The position numbers and the translations under genes were made by a program. A model generated the notes under the pieces. The model saw only the letters and a list, made by a program, of their open reading frames with translations. It was not told the DNA's origin and ran no database searches. DNA of 64,000 bases from Litomosoides sigmodontis (taxonomy: Eukaryota; Nematoda; Chromadorea; Rhabditida; Onchocercidae): positions 5,557,738 to 5,621,737 of the forward strand of contig OY718808.1 in the NCBI GenBank assembly GCA_963070105.1, in the 5' to 3' direction. This document shows positions 38,293-51,227 of the stretch, one piece after another. Each line of letters opens with the position of its first letter. The first letter of the stretch is position 1.

Positions 38293-41200
38293 ATGGAAGA
38301 ACAGACGAATTACCGTATGATTACGCGTGGAATTACGAGGCACTACGTGGATTCACCTATCTCGGGACACGTGGATAGTGCCCCCAGCTCAATGAGCTTG
38401 TCACACGTTTCTTCGTGAGTTGCTTACTTCCTGTGATTCATATCTCCATAACATGGATTCTAGTAGTTGGCTGCTGTGATGAGACAATGTGTTACAAAAA
38501 AAACGTATTTGGCGTTATACAACAATTAGCCTTATTTCAAAATGCTAAACTTATTATAAGCTAACTTTGCTTAAAGATTTCTTTGCATTGCCTGCTGTTT
38601 CCTGCTTATTGAGTTATCCATCTGTTTTGGTGTGAATTAAAGTGCCATGATGGCTGCTGGTATATCAACACAAAGTAAAAGCATATCCATTTTACGTGAG
38701 AGGTCCTTCTAGTTAAGAAACTTTTAAAAACTAATCATGAAATGGGGAGTTTTTTATCAATTCTGTGTTTTAGAGAAGATGAGCAGCAGCATTCCGAGTT
38801 TCATATGGAATCGTCAACAGACTCGTTGTTTCGAACACCTACACTGAACACGCGTGGTAGAAAACGTCGATCATATGACGAAGGTGTCGCTGTATCGGTT
38901 GAATCACCAACCACTGTTGGACTTTCCTTCTATTATATATTGTTTGATCTTTATAATTGGCCTTTTTTTTATAATTTTTATAATTTATAATTTTTTTTGT
39001 AGTTTTTTATAATTGAATTTTTATGATTTTTTTATAATCGACTGTTTTTTATTATTGACTCTTATCTGAATAAATGTCACTTCTTAATAAGTTTAGGGTA
39101 GACGAGGACGTCCCCGAGGCGGTTCCCGTGCTCGAGGTGTTGGTCGTCGTACAAGCGGCACATATTCTCAGGAGGATGCTGATGAAAGTAGTCTGCTGAG
39201 TATGGTTAAAAGTGGCAAAAATTTACATGTAACAATTATTTCCCATTGAGAGTGAATTTCGGAAAAAGGGATATTTTTGTCATGTGAATGAAAAAGTCGT
39301 TGAAGTGTGAATGTCTTAGGTTTCCTTATCGGTACTGACAGTAACATAATGGTAAAATCAAGGTATCATTTAGGGAAAGATAAATTTCAGACAGTAATCG
39401 ATAACTGGATAGAGGAATACGAAAGACATCCGGATAATGCCCTTGTACAATTGCAGCAATTCTTCATCTCATGTTGTGGATGCAAGGGAATTATTTCGTC
39501 TGTTATGCTGCAAACTATGGAGTATAGGTGGTTCTGCAATGTTGTCTTTTTTATGATTTAAATGAATAATAAACTTGTGGAAATTATGGTTGTTCATTAA
39601 CTATTTATAGATCTGCATATTTATAGATCGTAGTTTACTATTTTTTACAGGTGTGAAACTGTTGTTCGATTGTTCGATTTTGGTACAAATCATCAAATTA
39701 CTGCTCTAAGCAGTTCATATTTTTGAAATTAACTGTTTGTAATTATAGTGAAATAATTCGCCAAATGACCGATCAGTTTGATGAAGATACTGGAGACTAT
39801 CCCTTGGTTATGCCAGGACCTTTGTGGAAAAAATTCAAGCAAACACTTGCTGATTTTGTTCTGGTAAATTTTTTTCTTGTGGATCTCTCAAGAGTTTATT
39901 AAAATTTTTTTTGATTTCGTATTTCGAAAAAACTCGTATTTCGTTGTACATTGCATTTATGGCTTTTAAAATAGCTTTCTTCAGGAAATATTGAATTTGG
40001 GCTTTAGTGACAAATAGTTAGTTCCTTGCTAAGGAATGAAACATTACCAACAGATTTTTTAAGTGCGTTTATTTATAGCTCTTGGTTAATAAATGCAAAT
40101 CAAGTTATGTATTTGATCAACGACTAATGGATGGAGTTATCCAGCTGCTTACGGGTCTGGCAGACAGCCAGGTTCGCGCATTCCGACATACGTCTACATT
40201 TATAGGTTTGTATAATAACTTCTTTTTGAGCTATCAAACTTGGTTAATCACTAAAGGATATATTTGCCTGTAGATTCGTTAATGCTAGATTTTCGTTAAC
40301 GCTCACTGTTTTTTTTATTTTACCGAGCTCGCTCATATCTCAATGATTTTGCTTGTGTGTTCTGTGATTTTCAGCGATTTTGCTTTTGATGAAACACTTC
40401 TTTGCATTACTTAAAAATGTAGAAATGTGGAATATAATCTCCATATTTGACTGGTATATATTTTAGCGATGAAACTGTCATCAGCACTTGTAGACGTCGC
40501 TTTGGAGTTAGTGGATCTTAAAGCAAAGAATATACGACAGGTATGCTGTTAGATAATCAACTTTTTTTTTTACTTTTGCTTTTTTCATTGATTTTATTTT
40601 GCAGGTTGAAACTGAAAAAGCGAAATTAAGAGCCGAAGGGCCAAATAGCCGTCTTGATGTGTTAATCAATAAAAAGGCCGAAGTTAGTTTCTCATTTATT
40701 TTCAAATTCTTCCAGAAAATGTAGGGTCTTTATTTAGTTCTCAATTTCACATATGTAAAGCATTTGTTTTTTTCGAGGATAATTTTTGTGATTAGTCTCT
40801 CTATATTTTTTTTTGCAATTGAGATACTGAATGTTATTAATTAGAAAAGCATTTTTTCTTTTTTGCAGATTGATGACAAAACTGAAGATATCAGACAAAT
40901 GCTAACTTATATTTTCAAAAGTGTCTTTGTACATCGTTATCGGTACGTGAAATATGTTTGCTTACTAAGTTCATTTGGTAGTAGCATTAAACTGGGTTTA
41001 AACTTAAATCGCTTTTGATTGCAGAGTATTCATGCATTTATTTTTTTAAAGGAGTGATCAAACTTTTTTGTTTTGTTTTACGACTTGACAAGCATGTTTT
41101 AGTGATGTTGTACCAGATATTCGAAGTATCTGCATAAATGAACTTGGTCAGTGGATGTCAGTCTATCCAGATCATTTCCTTGAAGATTCATATCTTAAAT

Positions 41201-44200
41201 ATATCGGCTGGTCTTTATATGATAAGGTTAGAATTTGAAGTGATATATTGTGAGACACGTGTCATTTTCTTTCCTAATTTTCTTCTTCAGATTAGCGATG
41301 TTCGTTTGAAATGCATTCTGGCACTTCTTCCGCTGTACAGTCAACCTCATATGGCACAGAAGTTAGAGCTGTTTACGAACAAGTTCAAAGATCGCCTTGT
41401 TACTATGGTCATGGATAAGGATAGTGATGTTGCAGTACGTGCATGTCAATTGCTGACAGAAATATATCGCATTTATCCGGCTTCTTTGACATTAAAAGAC
41501 TGTGTACCTATTTATGAAATGGTGTACTGCAATCACCGTGGTCTGGCTCAGGCTGCTGGGGAGTTTTTAAATACAAAAGTAAGTTTTAAAAGTCCTATAT
41601 GTCGTTTCCTAGGTGAATTTTCTTTGTAACTTGAAAATTAATGACGATGAATGAAAATTTAATAATTTGGGATCATAAAGTTTTAATTCAAGCTAATTAA
41701 TTTTTGCGTATGAATAACATGATATGTATCTTGGCTCATTTTCAGGTATTTCAAAATCTGCAAGTGCTTGCACCAGAGAAAAACCGTTCAAACGACAATG
41801 CAAAACAGTTAATCATAGATCTGGTTCAATTCTTTGTAGAAGGCGATGTCAGTATCCTATTTTTTTTAAAGCTTGTTTATTGTTTAGAATTTTTTCTGCT
41901 GCATCTTGTACATTCTAGTGCCATGATCACGCGGCTTATCTTGTTGATGCTCTTATTGACACTAATCCAATGATCAAGGATTGGAAAACAATGGCAGATT
42001 TGTTACTTTCTGGCGAAGGTTAGTAATAATTTCTTCTTAGATTTCTTCTTTAGAACTCTTTATTGGCTACTGTTTTATGCTCGCTACCTTTATGCAAAGT
42101 TTGATTCATTTTCAAAAGCGGAAACTGAAATTATTTATCATTTAGTTACATAATTTTAGCTGATGGTTTCGAGAGTGAACTAATTGAAATATTGGTGTGT
42201 TCTGTAAAACAAGCAGCTTCTGGTGAAAGCCCAATTGGACGAGCTCATATATCCAGGAAAGGATTGATTGTCACCAAAGATGTTCGTTTATTGCAGGAGG
42301 ACAGAGCTCGACTATCAGAAGTGCTAATTCCCCAGTTACCACAACTTCTTCAACGGGTATTTTCATGCGTTTATTACAGTGTTCGTTAGTTAGTATATTT
42401 GATATATTTCACTTGATTTATTATCGCCTTTTCTGAACCTACAGCATTCTTTCGAGTTCACTTATTATTTTGTGCGTTATCAACAACTTTTTTCAGTTCG
42501 TAGCTGATAGAGATAAAGTTGCAAACCTAATTACTGTGCCACTCCATTTTCAACTCGACATGTACATGGCTAGTAGACTCGAGAAGGTGAGTTTTGCACT
42601 TTGTTCGCATTTTCCCATGTTATTGTGTTCTTTCACTTGAGATGAAAAGCTGACAATTTAGTTTTTGTTCTTTTAGCACTTAGATGAGCTGATGAGTATT
42701 TTGGAAAGCATCGTTGAAAAACATGCAGATGACGAAATTCTTCAGTGCGTAGCAGAAGTAATGTCGTACTTCACCACCAACGTCGCTGTAAGTTTTTTTA
42801 TGGAAGCATTTTTTAGCCAGACATTTACGAGTCAAGGATAATGGACCTGAAAGTTTTAATTTTTACGTATTATAGGTGGCACAGCATACAGAAACACATC
42901 ATCTGAAAATGTTGGACGGTTTGGCTTTACAGCTTCGGCATTCCATACAGCATTTTCATCGAGAACAAATAATAGATGAAGAAGACGATGCTGCAATGCT
43001 TGCAGCGTTTCGTAAAATTACAGCATTTGCAATGCATGTTTTCTGTGCTTTGTGTTTCGTCTGGAAGAAATTAACGAGGAAGTTTATTATTTTTTTTAGG
43101 TTTGAAGATTTAAAGAAGTGGCAGCTATGGGATGTTGCACTTAGTGTACTGACAAATGCAGAAGATAAGCAAGTTTCTCGTGATGTTGGCGAAAAGGCCG
43201 TTGTTCTACTGTTTGCCACTCTAAGCTGGGATATAAATCGCCTGGTTACTGAGCAAGAACCAAACAAAGCGGTTAGTAGTTCCAAGTTTTTTTGTACATA
43301 TCGGGATATCCTGATTATTGTGAATTGGGAATATTAATAACTAAAATACGTTACCGAGAAGGTCTTGCCTTGCTATCTAGATTATTTTTACATAGAGAGT
43401 AAGGTGATGAATAAGTAGCAAATATTTCCACTATTTTCAGGAGGCAGTAAAGAAATTGCGAAAACATAGGGATCAGTTCACTGCATTAGTTACGTCAATA
43501 ATGATGAGTGGTGCATCGGGTGTTGAAAATGTCAGTGGTTTTATCCTTTTTATTTGCATATATAATAAGCTATTTCATTTCCCCTAAATTTAAGGCATTC
43601 TTGTGTTTCGTGGATGCTTTAATGATGTTTAACGGATTATCTGACAAAAGTTTGTCAATTGAATTGAACAAGGATATTACCCGAGCACTTTCAATGTTTG
43701 TAGAAGATAACGTATTTGTGGAGGAGAATGATGCAGGTAAAATAATTTCATTGTATTTTACATAGTGCAATGCGTGTTCAAAATAACCAATATGTGTTCA
43801 AAGAAACGAATGTAATTGTCGTTTAATAAGAAGGGATTCGTTGTGAAACTCGTTAACGTTTTTGCATTATAGTTTAAAATATATTCATTTTGATGATTTG
43901 CCTTATTATACTTGTTAATGATAATACTGTAGAGCGAGCATTGGATCAACAGACGCAAGTGGAATTGATGCACAAGCGGCGAAAAATATTGGTTCAATTT
44001 TGCAAGCTGATATTGCACGGTATCCTTCCAATTTATGAAGCCTGCGTAGTACTGCAATTCTATACTAAGGTATATATTTAATAAATTTTTGTATTGAATG
44101 TTTCTTTTGATTCCGCATTCAAATTCGTACTTGTTTGCAGTTCTATACCGATTTTGGTGATATTTTGAAAACTTTACTTACAAAATGTCGAGACATGGAT

Positions 44201-45222
44201 CGATTGAGCTGCGCAAGAGCGGTAGCAACGGCACTCTGCCATCATTATGAGGAAATCAAGGTATGGTCTCAATTCAAATCGTCGGCTGTAAAGATTTTTT
44301 AGGTTTCTGATAATATAATGGTTTGTATTTTTTCAAGGTCTGAAGTTTTTTTTATTCCTTTTTAGCGTGCTTCGGAAGGAAATTGTATCGATCCAAATTC
44401 AGATGATTTTGTTTCAATTCGTGATCTGGCAAAGCGTTTTTCCAATTTGTTTGGTTCGGATCCAATTAAGAGCCGTGAAGCTTTAGCCATTATTCATAAG
44501 TGAGATGTTTACACTTGAAAGTTGATTATTGGGTATGCTTGCATAACGAGTCATTAGCATAAGTCTGACAAGTTTGGTAATTAAATTTTCAGAGATGGTA
44601 TTGTGTTTGCCCTTAGAAACGATGAAGGCATAAGCCGAGACACTCAGCATGCGAATCTGAGCTTTCTTGAGATTTTATGTGAATTTAGTAATAAATTGCT
44701 ACGACAGGACAAAATTTCTGTGTAAGTTTTTGCAATAATCGTACGTAACAAAATTTAGAGCAAATAAATATTGCAAAAGCGATAGGTTTGAGAGCTAAAC
44801 TGCAAAAAAAAAAAACTCTAAAACGATGTTCTTGCTTGCCTTCAGTCTCCGATACTTGGAAAAACACGGCGAAACATTTGCTAAGGAGGAGCCCTACATG
44901 ATTTACAAGGCCTCTTTACAGGTTAAATTTAATATTTCGTTTATTTATATTTTCTTTCGTCGAAATGACTAAAAAATGGGGTTGATTGGAGCAGTAAAAA
45001 GTTAGGAATTCTTGATAGCGTTTTCAATATATTTGACATCGAAAAGTGAAATATTGAGCTATATACTTTTTATCAAGATGACATAAATAATGTCTTTAGG
45101 AGCGCAATGACGAGGCACCAGTTGTCCGCGGTCTCACTGTACGCGGACGGAGTCGAGGTCGTGGACGAGGAAAAGGTACTCCAACGTATACACCAGCAGC
45201 ATCTGTTTATGGAGACGATTAA
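38293..45222 (+). CDS. scc-3: Cohesin subunit SCC-3 / STAG, 26 exons
   Basis: This is the HEAT-repeat subunit of cohesin that binds the kleisin and DNA. Exons: 38293-38414, 38774-38915, 39097-39228, 39391-39527, 39749-39863, 40079-40205, 40467-40540, 40605-40682, 40869-40942, 41103-41226, 41291-41578, 41746-41847, 41919-42018, 42160-42356, 42497-42586, 42677-42787, 42876-43051, 43100-43271, 43441-43530, 43595-43736, 43933-44069, 44141-44260, 44366-44499, 44593-44721, 44846-44921, 45100-45222. Phases close to 1103 residues, near the size I recall for nematode SCC-3. The STAG domain starts around [10 protein letters not shown] and spans [13 protein letters not shown]. The stromalin conserved domain shows [30 protein letters not shown] and [12 protein letters not shown]. 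An RGRP AT-hook-like segment (exon 3) and an RG-rich end ([12 protein letters not shown]) flank the helical body. The donor at 43051 is the least certain site. The ATG at 38293 was chosen because it follows an acceptor; an in-frame ATG also exists at 38272. Confidence 0.95.
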
Positions 45223-48063
45223 TTTACAGTTACAGAAAGTTAGCAATTGGAATAGTAAAAAGAGAGGACCATTCTTTATGAGTACTAATTGTTAATTTAT
45301 TTCAAAATGGTTGTAGAGCTATGATTATCACATGTGTAAAATAACTTTCTTGCCGTTTGGTCGATAATTTTTGTGTTCTTTTAAATGAACTCTAAAAAGA
45401 AAGGTGTCGTGTAGCGTGTAATTGAAGCGTTAGCACAATTAACTGGTATTTAAAATTTTAGTAAATATATGTATTCATAAGTTGTCGATCCTATCAACTT
45501 TATACTGTCTTCGCTTATAAATCGGTTCCATAATTTATTTTTCCATGCGCATGACTCAAGAGTGGTTTTATAAATAGATATTATTAATAAATCGCTCTTC
45601 TATAGAAAATCATTTCAAATAATTTGCCATCACGTTATTCCATTTGTTAAAAAAAAATACATTACCAAAAAAACACATTATAAAGTACATTAACAAAGCA
45701 TTCTTTCTACAAGCGGAAGTTTGCGTTACTGTTAACTTTATCCGTTTTAAGTGCTGTTTCTAGGGCTGCTTCGCTTATGGTGTGCGCTCTGTTAAGTTTA
45801 ATTGACCGCTCATATTAATTAATAGTTTGGTTTATGTTATCTAAAAATGTCATCAAGCATCTGCCTAATGGAAGTGAGTGAATAATAATGTGATTTATAT
45901 TGCCTGTTGATTACGGTGCAGAACATATCACTAGATGAGAATTTCTATCTAACATAATGGAATTTTCACTGCTCGTTATATATATATATATCAAGCTCCA
46001 CTTTTGGTGTATTTACTGTTTTATGCACTTTTTGAAAATTTATAGTTTCTGAGTATTGGAAAGAACATCCTCAATTCCATTAAACTTGATTCTAAAATTA
46101 CATTTGCTTTTTCTGTCACGTTGTTGAATTTCTGGTTATTTGTGAGCCAGACATTGTTGTTAATAGAGAGGGATAATTTTGTGCTGTGACTCATATATTG
46201 TTGAATTTGTGAAATTTTGAATAGAATTGAGTTGACTGACAGCTTTCGACTACTCTTTATGGAACTGGGTTTTTCACATACTAAACACATTCCATTACAG
46301 TTTGTCTTAAAAGTTTCAGCTATATGTAACAAAACAAACTGCGTGCATTTGATTTATGTGTATCTATATGTTTGTAATGGCGATAGCCAGTGTACGATGT
46401 TAAGGAACATGTCAAATTGTTTGAATTCCACTGAGATTAACGATCGAGTGACGGATACGGGAAAAAGTGTGACAATTTATTGTGATCTGGCACTCTTCCT
46501 TGTCAATCCATTCGTTCGTTTATCCCATGCGATGTGTCTTCAACCTATCTATCATTTATTGCATGTCGTTAAATGCCTCAATGAGATGGGTGGGTAGTAG
46601 ACTAGTTTTCTAATTTCTCTCTTTCAAATTATTTATGCTAAAATAGTTTGCTTGACCGCGTATGCACTGGAGTTACTTTCTTACAATTAACAGTACGGGT
46701 AGTTGTGAGAGAGCGAAATTGAAGATGCAAATAGGATAAGGTACAAGTATTATCACTCTTAGTCGGAAGTACCTATGAAATTCTTAGCAGTGGTAGAAGA
46801 GCAAAATTTATTTCTATACCGAAGGGGATCAGGATTTAAAAATAAAGAAGGTTCAAATAGGATGAGGTACAGGATGCCCCTAGGCAAAGAATTACTTCTG
46901 TTTAACACTGATAAGGTTGTTATCAATAAATCAATCTATTCACCATCCTTTATTAAGCCGAAATGAACATCCTACAAGCCCTGAAATGATCCATCCAATC
47001 TACGCATTTATGCTTCCTTTGTCTAAATGTCTTCAATTTTTGTTTCAATGTTAACGTTCATCTGTCCTCATCGTTTGTTATGCCGTCGCTCCATTTTCAT
47101 TCTCTTTCGTGCTTCTTTTGCCGCTCCTGGCGCTCCTGCGCCAAATACTTGTCCTCATTTTTACGATCAATGGATTATGGATGTATCACCATGTGACGCA
47201 CTTTCATGTTCATCTCATCATTTATGGATTGTCGTCCCTGTAAGCATTGGTGTTTTAAATATGGCAAAAAGAAATGTAACTTGTCGATGTTCTTCAGATC
47301 GCTGCTGTTGGTATATCCAACATTCACCCTTCATCATGCACACTTTTCTGCCGTTCCCCTTTCCTGCTTCTGTACCTCAGGACAATGCTTCTGTACCTCA
47401 GGACAATTTATAGGAAGAGAGTGTCATGAGCAAACGATCGATTCAGTGGCCTGTAATGCTTGTTAATTGCTTGTTTCTTATTTGAGCTAGCCCTTGTGGT
47501 CGAGCACACTAGACACACTATGAAGATCTGCTCTTCTCAGTCCTTTTTTCATTCCTTTTATGCAAGCTTTACTTATCGGTCAGTTTTATTCTAACTTCCC
47601 TCATTTCTCTGATCTGATCGTTTATCTCAGACAATTGATGATCTGCGAGATTTTCGGTTGTTCAAATTAATTTTTTAACTTATTACGCTTTTTAAAATAT
47701 ATAATTTTTGTTCAAGAAATAGGGATATTCTTCAGTTGCAGCATGATGTTTTGCAAAGATTCCAACATATTTCATGTTGCTCCTCAAGCAATGCCGTAAA
47801 TTGATATGAAATAGATGCCCATTTTTCAGCATTTTATTTTTCCCTTCTTCATTTCAATTTTCTATTTTCCTTTTATGATTAGTCATTATCGTTTGCTGTA
47901 AATCCATGTAATGAATTGTACTACCTAAGCAAATTGGATATGCTTTTCTGCCTCCATTATTTCCTTAAATTATTCTAGTGTGACCTTGGTTGGAAACTTA
48001 TCCTGGTCGCTTCTATTCGTACGCTATTAAAAATAAGGAAATTTAAAAATCCAAGGATTTCAG
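45223..48063. other. Interval between scc-3 and TSEN2
   Basis: The left part is the scc-3 3' region. A frame of 126 codons at 46217-46597 and one of 128 codons at 47027-47413 (both +) have no motif I recognise, and I do not call them. A perfect 21-base tandem pair sits near 47366-47407. An acceptor-like TTTCAG at 48058-48063 leads into the TSEN2 start exon. Confidence 0.45.
47366..47407. repeat. Two tandem copies of a 21-base unit
   Basis: Two adjacent identical copies of a 21-base unit read CFCTSGQ twice in one plus frame, followed by FIGRECHE, which looks superficially like the end of an EGF repeat. Confidence 0.7.
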
Positions 48064-48071
48064 AAGATTGT

Positions 48072-49395
48072 ATGGATTTATTGGTTTTCGAACGCAAACG
48101 TCGAACTGTAGAAGATTCTAAAAGGCCAACATCTGTTCCGACTGGTAAGTATTATGGGATATTGGAAGGTGAACAGGTTATAGTATCAGATCCGAAGGCT
48201 GCTAATGATTTGAACACATTCGGGTGCTATGGTGAATTTTTGCAACGACGTGAGCCTCGTATATCAGTGGAATGTTTTGGAAATAGTGTTCCTCAACAAC
48301 ATCAGCAAAAAAGGTTTCATTTTAAGATTTTACTCGCCCATTCTAGTTAGAATGATCTTAATTAATTTTGTACCACTTTTTAATAATGTTTGCCGCATTA
48401 TTTTTAACGAAATTTTTCCTAATTCCGATCTATTCTCAAGTCGTTTCATGTGGTATAATTAATATTCAATGCCATCCGTTTTCGTGGATGCTACGTAATT
48501 GGTGTTTTTGACAGTTACTGTAATGGTTATGCGATTAAGTAAATTTATCAAAGGTAGGTTAATAAAAATGTTTGACCTTCACTTTGGACTGCTACGTTTA
48601 ATTATTATTTATCAAGGAATGGAAAAATTAGGTACTCCTACAGTTGTTTCAAGGCGTTATTGCATCCTTTAAACTTACGTAGAAGAAGTGATACATGACG
48701 GATTATGTTAGGAAGAAAGAATCTCAAATTCTTATCATAGTAGCTTTATGACTATTCCATGAAGTGTTCATCTTTCCACAAATTTTCAAATATAAATGTT
48801 TTTTACTCGCTAGCATCGTTTAGACAGAAAATATTGTTAATTTAAATAATTCACTCTCCTTTTGGGGACCTACGACTACCATAATTTTATAGAACACAAT
48901 TCTCAATTTTTCTAACGAAAGAGAATAAAGCAGTTTTGCAGCACATCTTCACATTTGTCTTATAATACAAAGATTTACGTTTTTGGAACTCAGCATCACA
49001 TCTACTCCTTAGTGTTTTATATCCCGTTCACATTAATTATAATTTAGAGTTGCACTCGGTCTTTCTGATATTTTTTATAGCTTACTGTTTTTCTGTCTCT
49101 TTCTTTTTCACTTAGTTTAATCCCAATGCGCCAATACGAAGCCGAATAAACCGCTTTTAAACTGAAAATTTCTTTCTGATTCATGCACTATCTGACGATA
49201 TTTCAAATTATCCCATCCATTCGTAGCTGCGAAATTATACAAAAAATAGCTGCTAAATTTTCTCGTTTTTTTTCTGATTTATGACATCTGCCATCAATTA
49301 TATTCTTTAATCTTCACTAGTGACACTTGGGCCTTTTTTCTATCCCTTTGCGCCTCTCCCTCTCTCTTCCGGTTCAGTGTGAATTTTGATGGTGT

Positions 49396-49485
<90 letters not shown>

Positions 49486-51227
49486 CCAGTTTAGAAATGA
49501 AGGCTGGAATTTAATTTAATTTTTTTTGGAATTTAATTTTTTTTATACTGTTCATACATGAAGACCTGATACTGATTGAAATAATTCAAAAAATACTTCT
49601 TACACCTCTCACATGATTATTTTGTGCAAGTAAAATTGAGAAGAGCATTGTCTGAAGTTTTTAATTTTACTGCGTATGTCATTGTGTCGATCTACCTGCT
49701 CCTTGAAGCTGTGAAAGTTGCAGTCATTGAACTGAACTACAATTACAGTAAGCATTATTTCATTTCATGTCTGCGTGTGACAGTTATTTCAATAGTAATT
49801 TCTAACAGAAGTGGAATAATCGTTGGCTATAGCTGCTTGTCATAAATCAAGGCTTTTTTAACAGTGGAAGATTTCTAAGCTGCTTAATATTCATGTTATT
49901 ACAATTAGTAGTTGAGTTGTTGATAGCATTGTTGGTATCCCTCAATTCAGCTTTATTGACTACTGCCAGTGAAAGCATAGCTCATCAGTGGAAATTTAGG
50001 ATCATCTATCTCTTTGATGTGTAAGATCGCTAATTAATTCAGTTTTCTGACTTTATATTAGTGTTTTCTGGACCTTGGTATAGAATGCAATGGCTAATGG
50101 TTCTGCTCTGAATTTGTTTTTCTGTAAAGCAAAAAAATATTCAACAGAGGACATTCTTGGCGGGCGCCGACAAAACCACACCGTTCTTATTAACGTGGGC
50201 AGTTTTGTGAGTGCTTTGCAATTTTTAGCATGTGTCCTTCAAAGATATAATCGGACATTTAGTTTTGAAAATTTTCTGTCTGTTCCATTGTATGGATCAT
50301 GTCTCTTTATGTTAGTACAGGTTTAAAAAGAGCTGTGATGCAGTTATTCTCAAAAATATTATATAAAATTAGCTTATATTCTCCATTAGGATTGTCTCAA
50401 GAGTGAATGTTGTGTGTAATCAACACGAAAAGATTTAGTACAGTTGACTATTACATAATCCAAGTGCACGTTTTTTTTAGATCTTTCCGAACAACTGGAG
50501 ATTTTTTGGAAAAACTGTATCTCTGCAGAGTCTTTCCCAATTTCTTTATCCTTCTTTATGTTTCGTTTCCTTTCTACAGTTAATAGCACGAATGTTTAAC
50601 GACTGCATTATTTTAATTATGTTACTGCAAAAAAATTGCATATGTACTTGTTTGACTGGAAGGATTTTTTACGATTATACATTGTACGGTATTTAGAAAG
50701 TACTTTTAGGTTATTTCAGATCTGCTAAAAGTTGGAAAATGTTATGGCCAGCTGATAACTCACTTCGGTTGGGTATGGAAGAAGCAATATATCTCAGCAC
50801 AGAAATCGCAGTCTTGCAAATATATACTGATAGTGGGGAGGAATGCACACCGGATATTGTTTGGAAGGCATTCTACGATCGCTATGGAATTCGATTTGTA
50901 AGACGTTATGCAACTTACCGGTATTTTAGATATCAGGGTTGGATTGTGCGAGCTGGCCTTCATTGTGGAGCGGATTTCATGCTTTATCGTGATGGACCTG
51001 AATATTATCATAGTAGTGCAGCGGTACGAATTGTTTCCATAGAAAGTAGATATGATGTATTATCCTTTATCACACTTAATAGAGAGTTAAATAATATAAA
51101 AAAGACATTGATAGAAGTAACCGTTGTTGTTCCTGAGGACTGTAATATTCAGGATATCGATTCTGTCCACCGCATTTCTGTTACACACACCACCTCCCTC
51201 ACTTGGAAGACATCTGATGATCGGTGA
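48072..51227 (+). CDS. tRNA-splicing endonuclease catalytic subunit TSEN2 (Sen2-like)
   Basis: Sen2/TSEN2 cuts pre-tRNA introns at the 5' splice site within the heterotetrameric TSEN complex. Two exons, 48072-48313 and 50720-51227, join in phase 2 and give 249 residues. The first has the N-terminal core with [11 protein letters not shown] and [14 protein letters not shown]. The second has the all-alpha segment [12 protein letters not shown], then the nuclease fold with [15 protein letters not shown] and [13 protein letters not shown]. The catalytic triad is present: Tyr170, His178 and Lys209, with the 8- and 31-residue spacings of yeast Sen2 (Tyr289, His297, Lys328). The protein is much shorter than human TSEN2 (465 residues); the long linker between the two parts is missing, or an internal exon was not found. 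The TTTCAG just before the start could be a trans-splice or leader acceptor, so the amino end is likely but not certain. The intron holds a long TA repeat. Confidence 0.85.
49397..49480. repeat. (TA)n microsatellite in TSEN2 intron
   Basis: About 42 perfect TA units, the longest simple repeat in the window. It can form a cruciform and is likely unstable in length. Confidence 0.95.

Noticed and set aside
42956..43285. Minus frame of 109 codons
   Set aside because: Antisense shadow of well-supported scc-3 exons.
46217..46597. Plus frame of 126 codons downstream of scc-3
   Set aside because: Longest unexplained frame, but it starts at a weak site, has no motif, signal peptide or partner exon, and lies in likely 3' flanking DNA.
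50090..50326. Frame in the TSEN2 intron containing [14 protein letters not shown]
   Set aside because: It enters in phase but leaves in phase 0, which does not fit the phase-2 acceptor at 50720, and it has no clear TSEN2 match.
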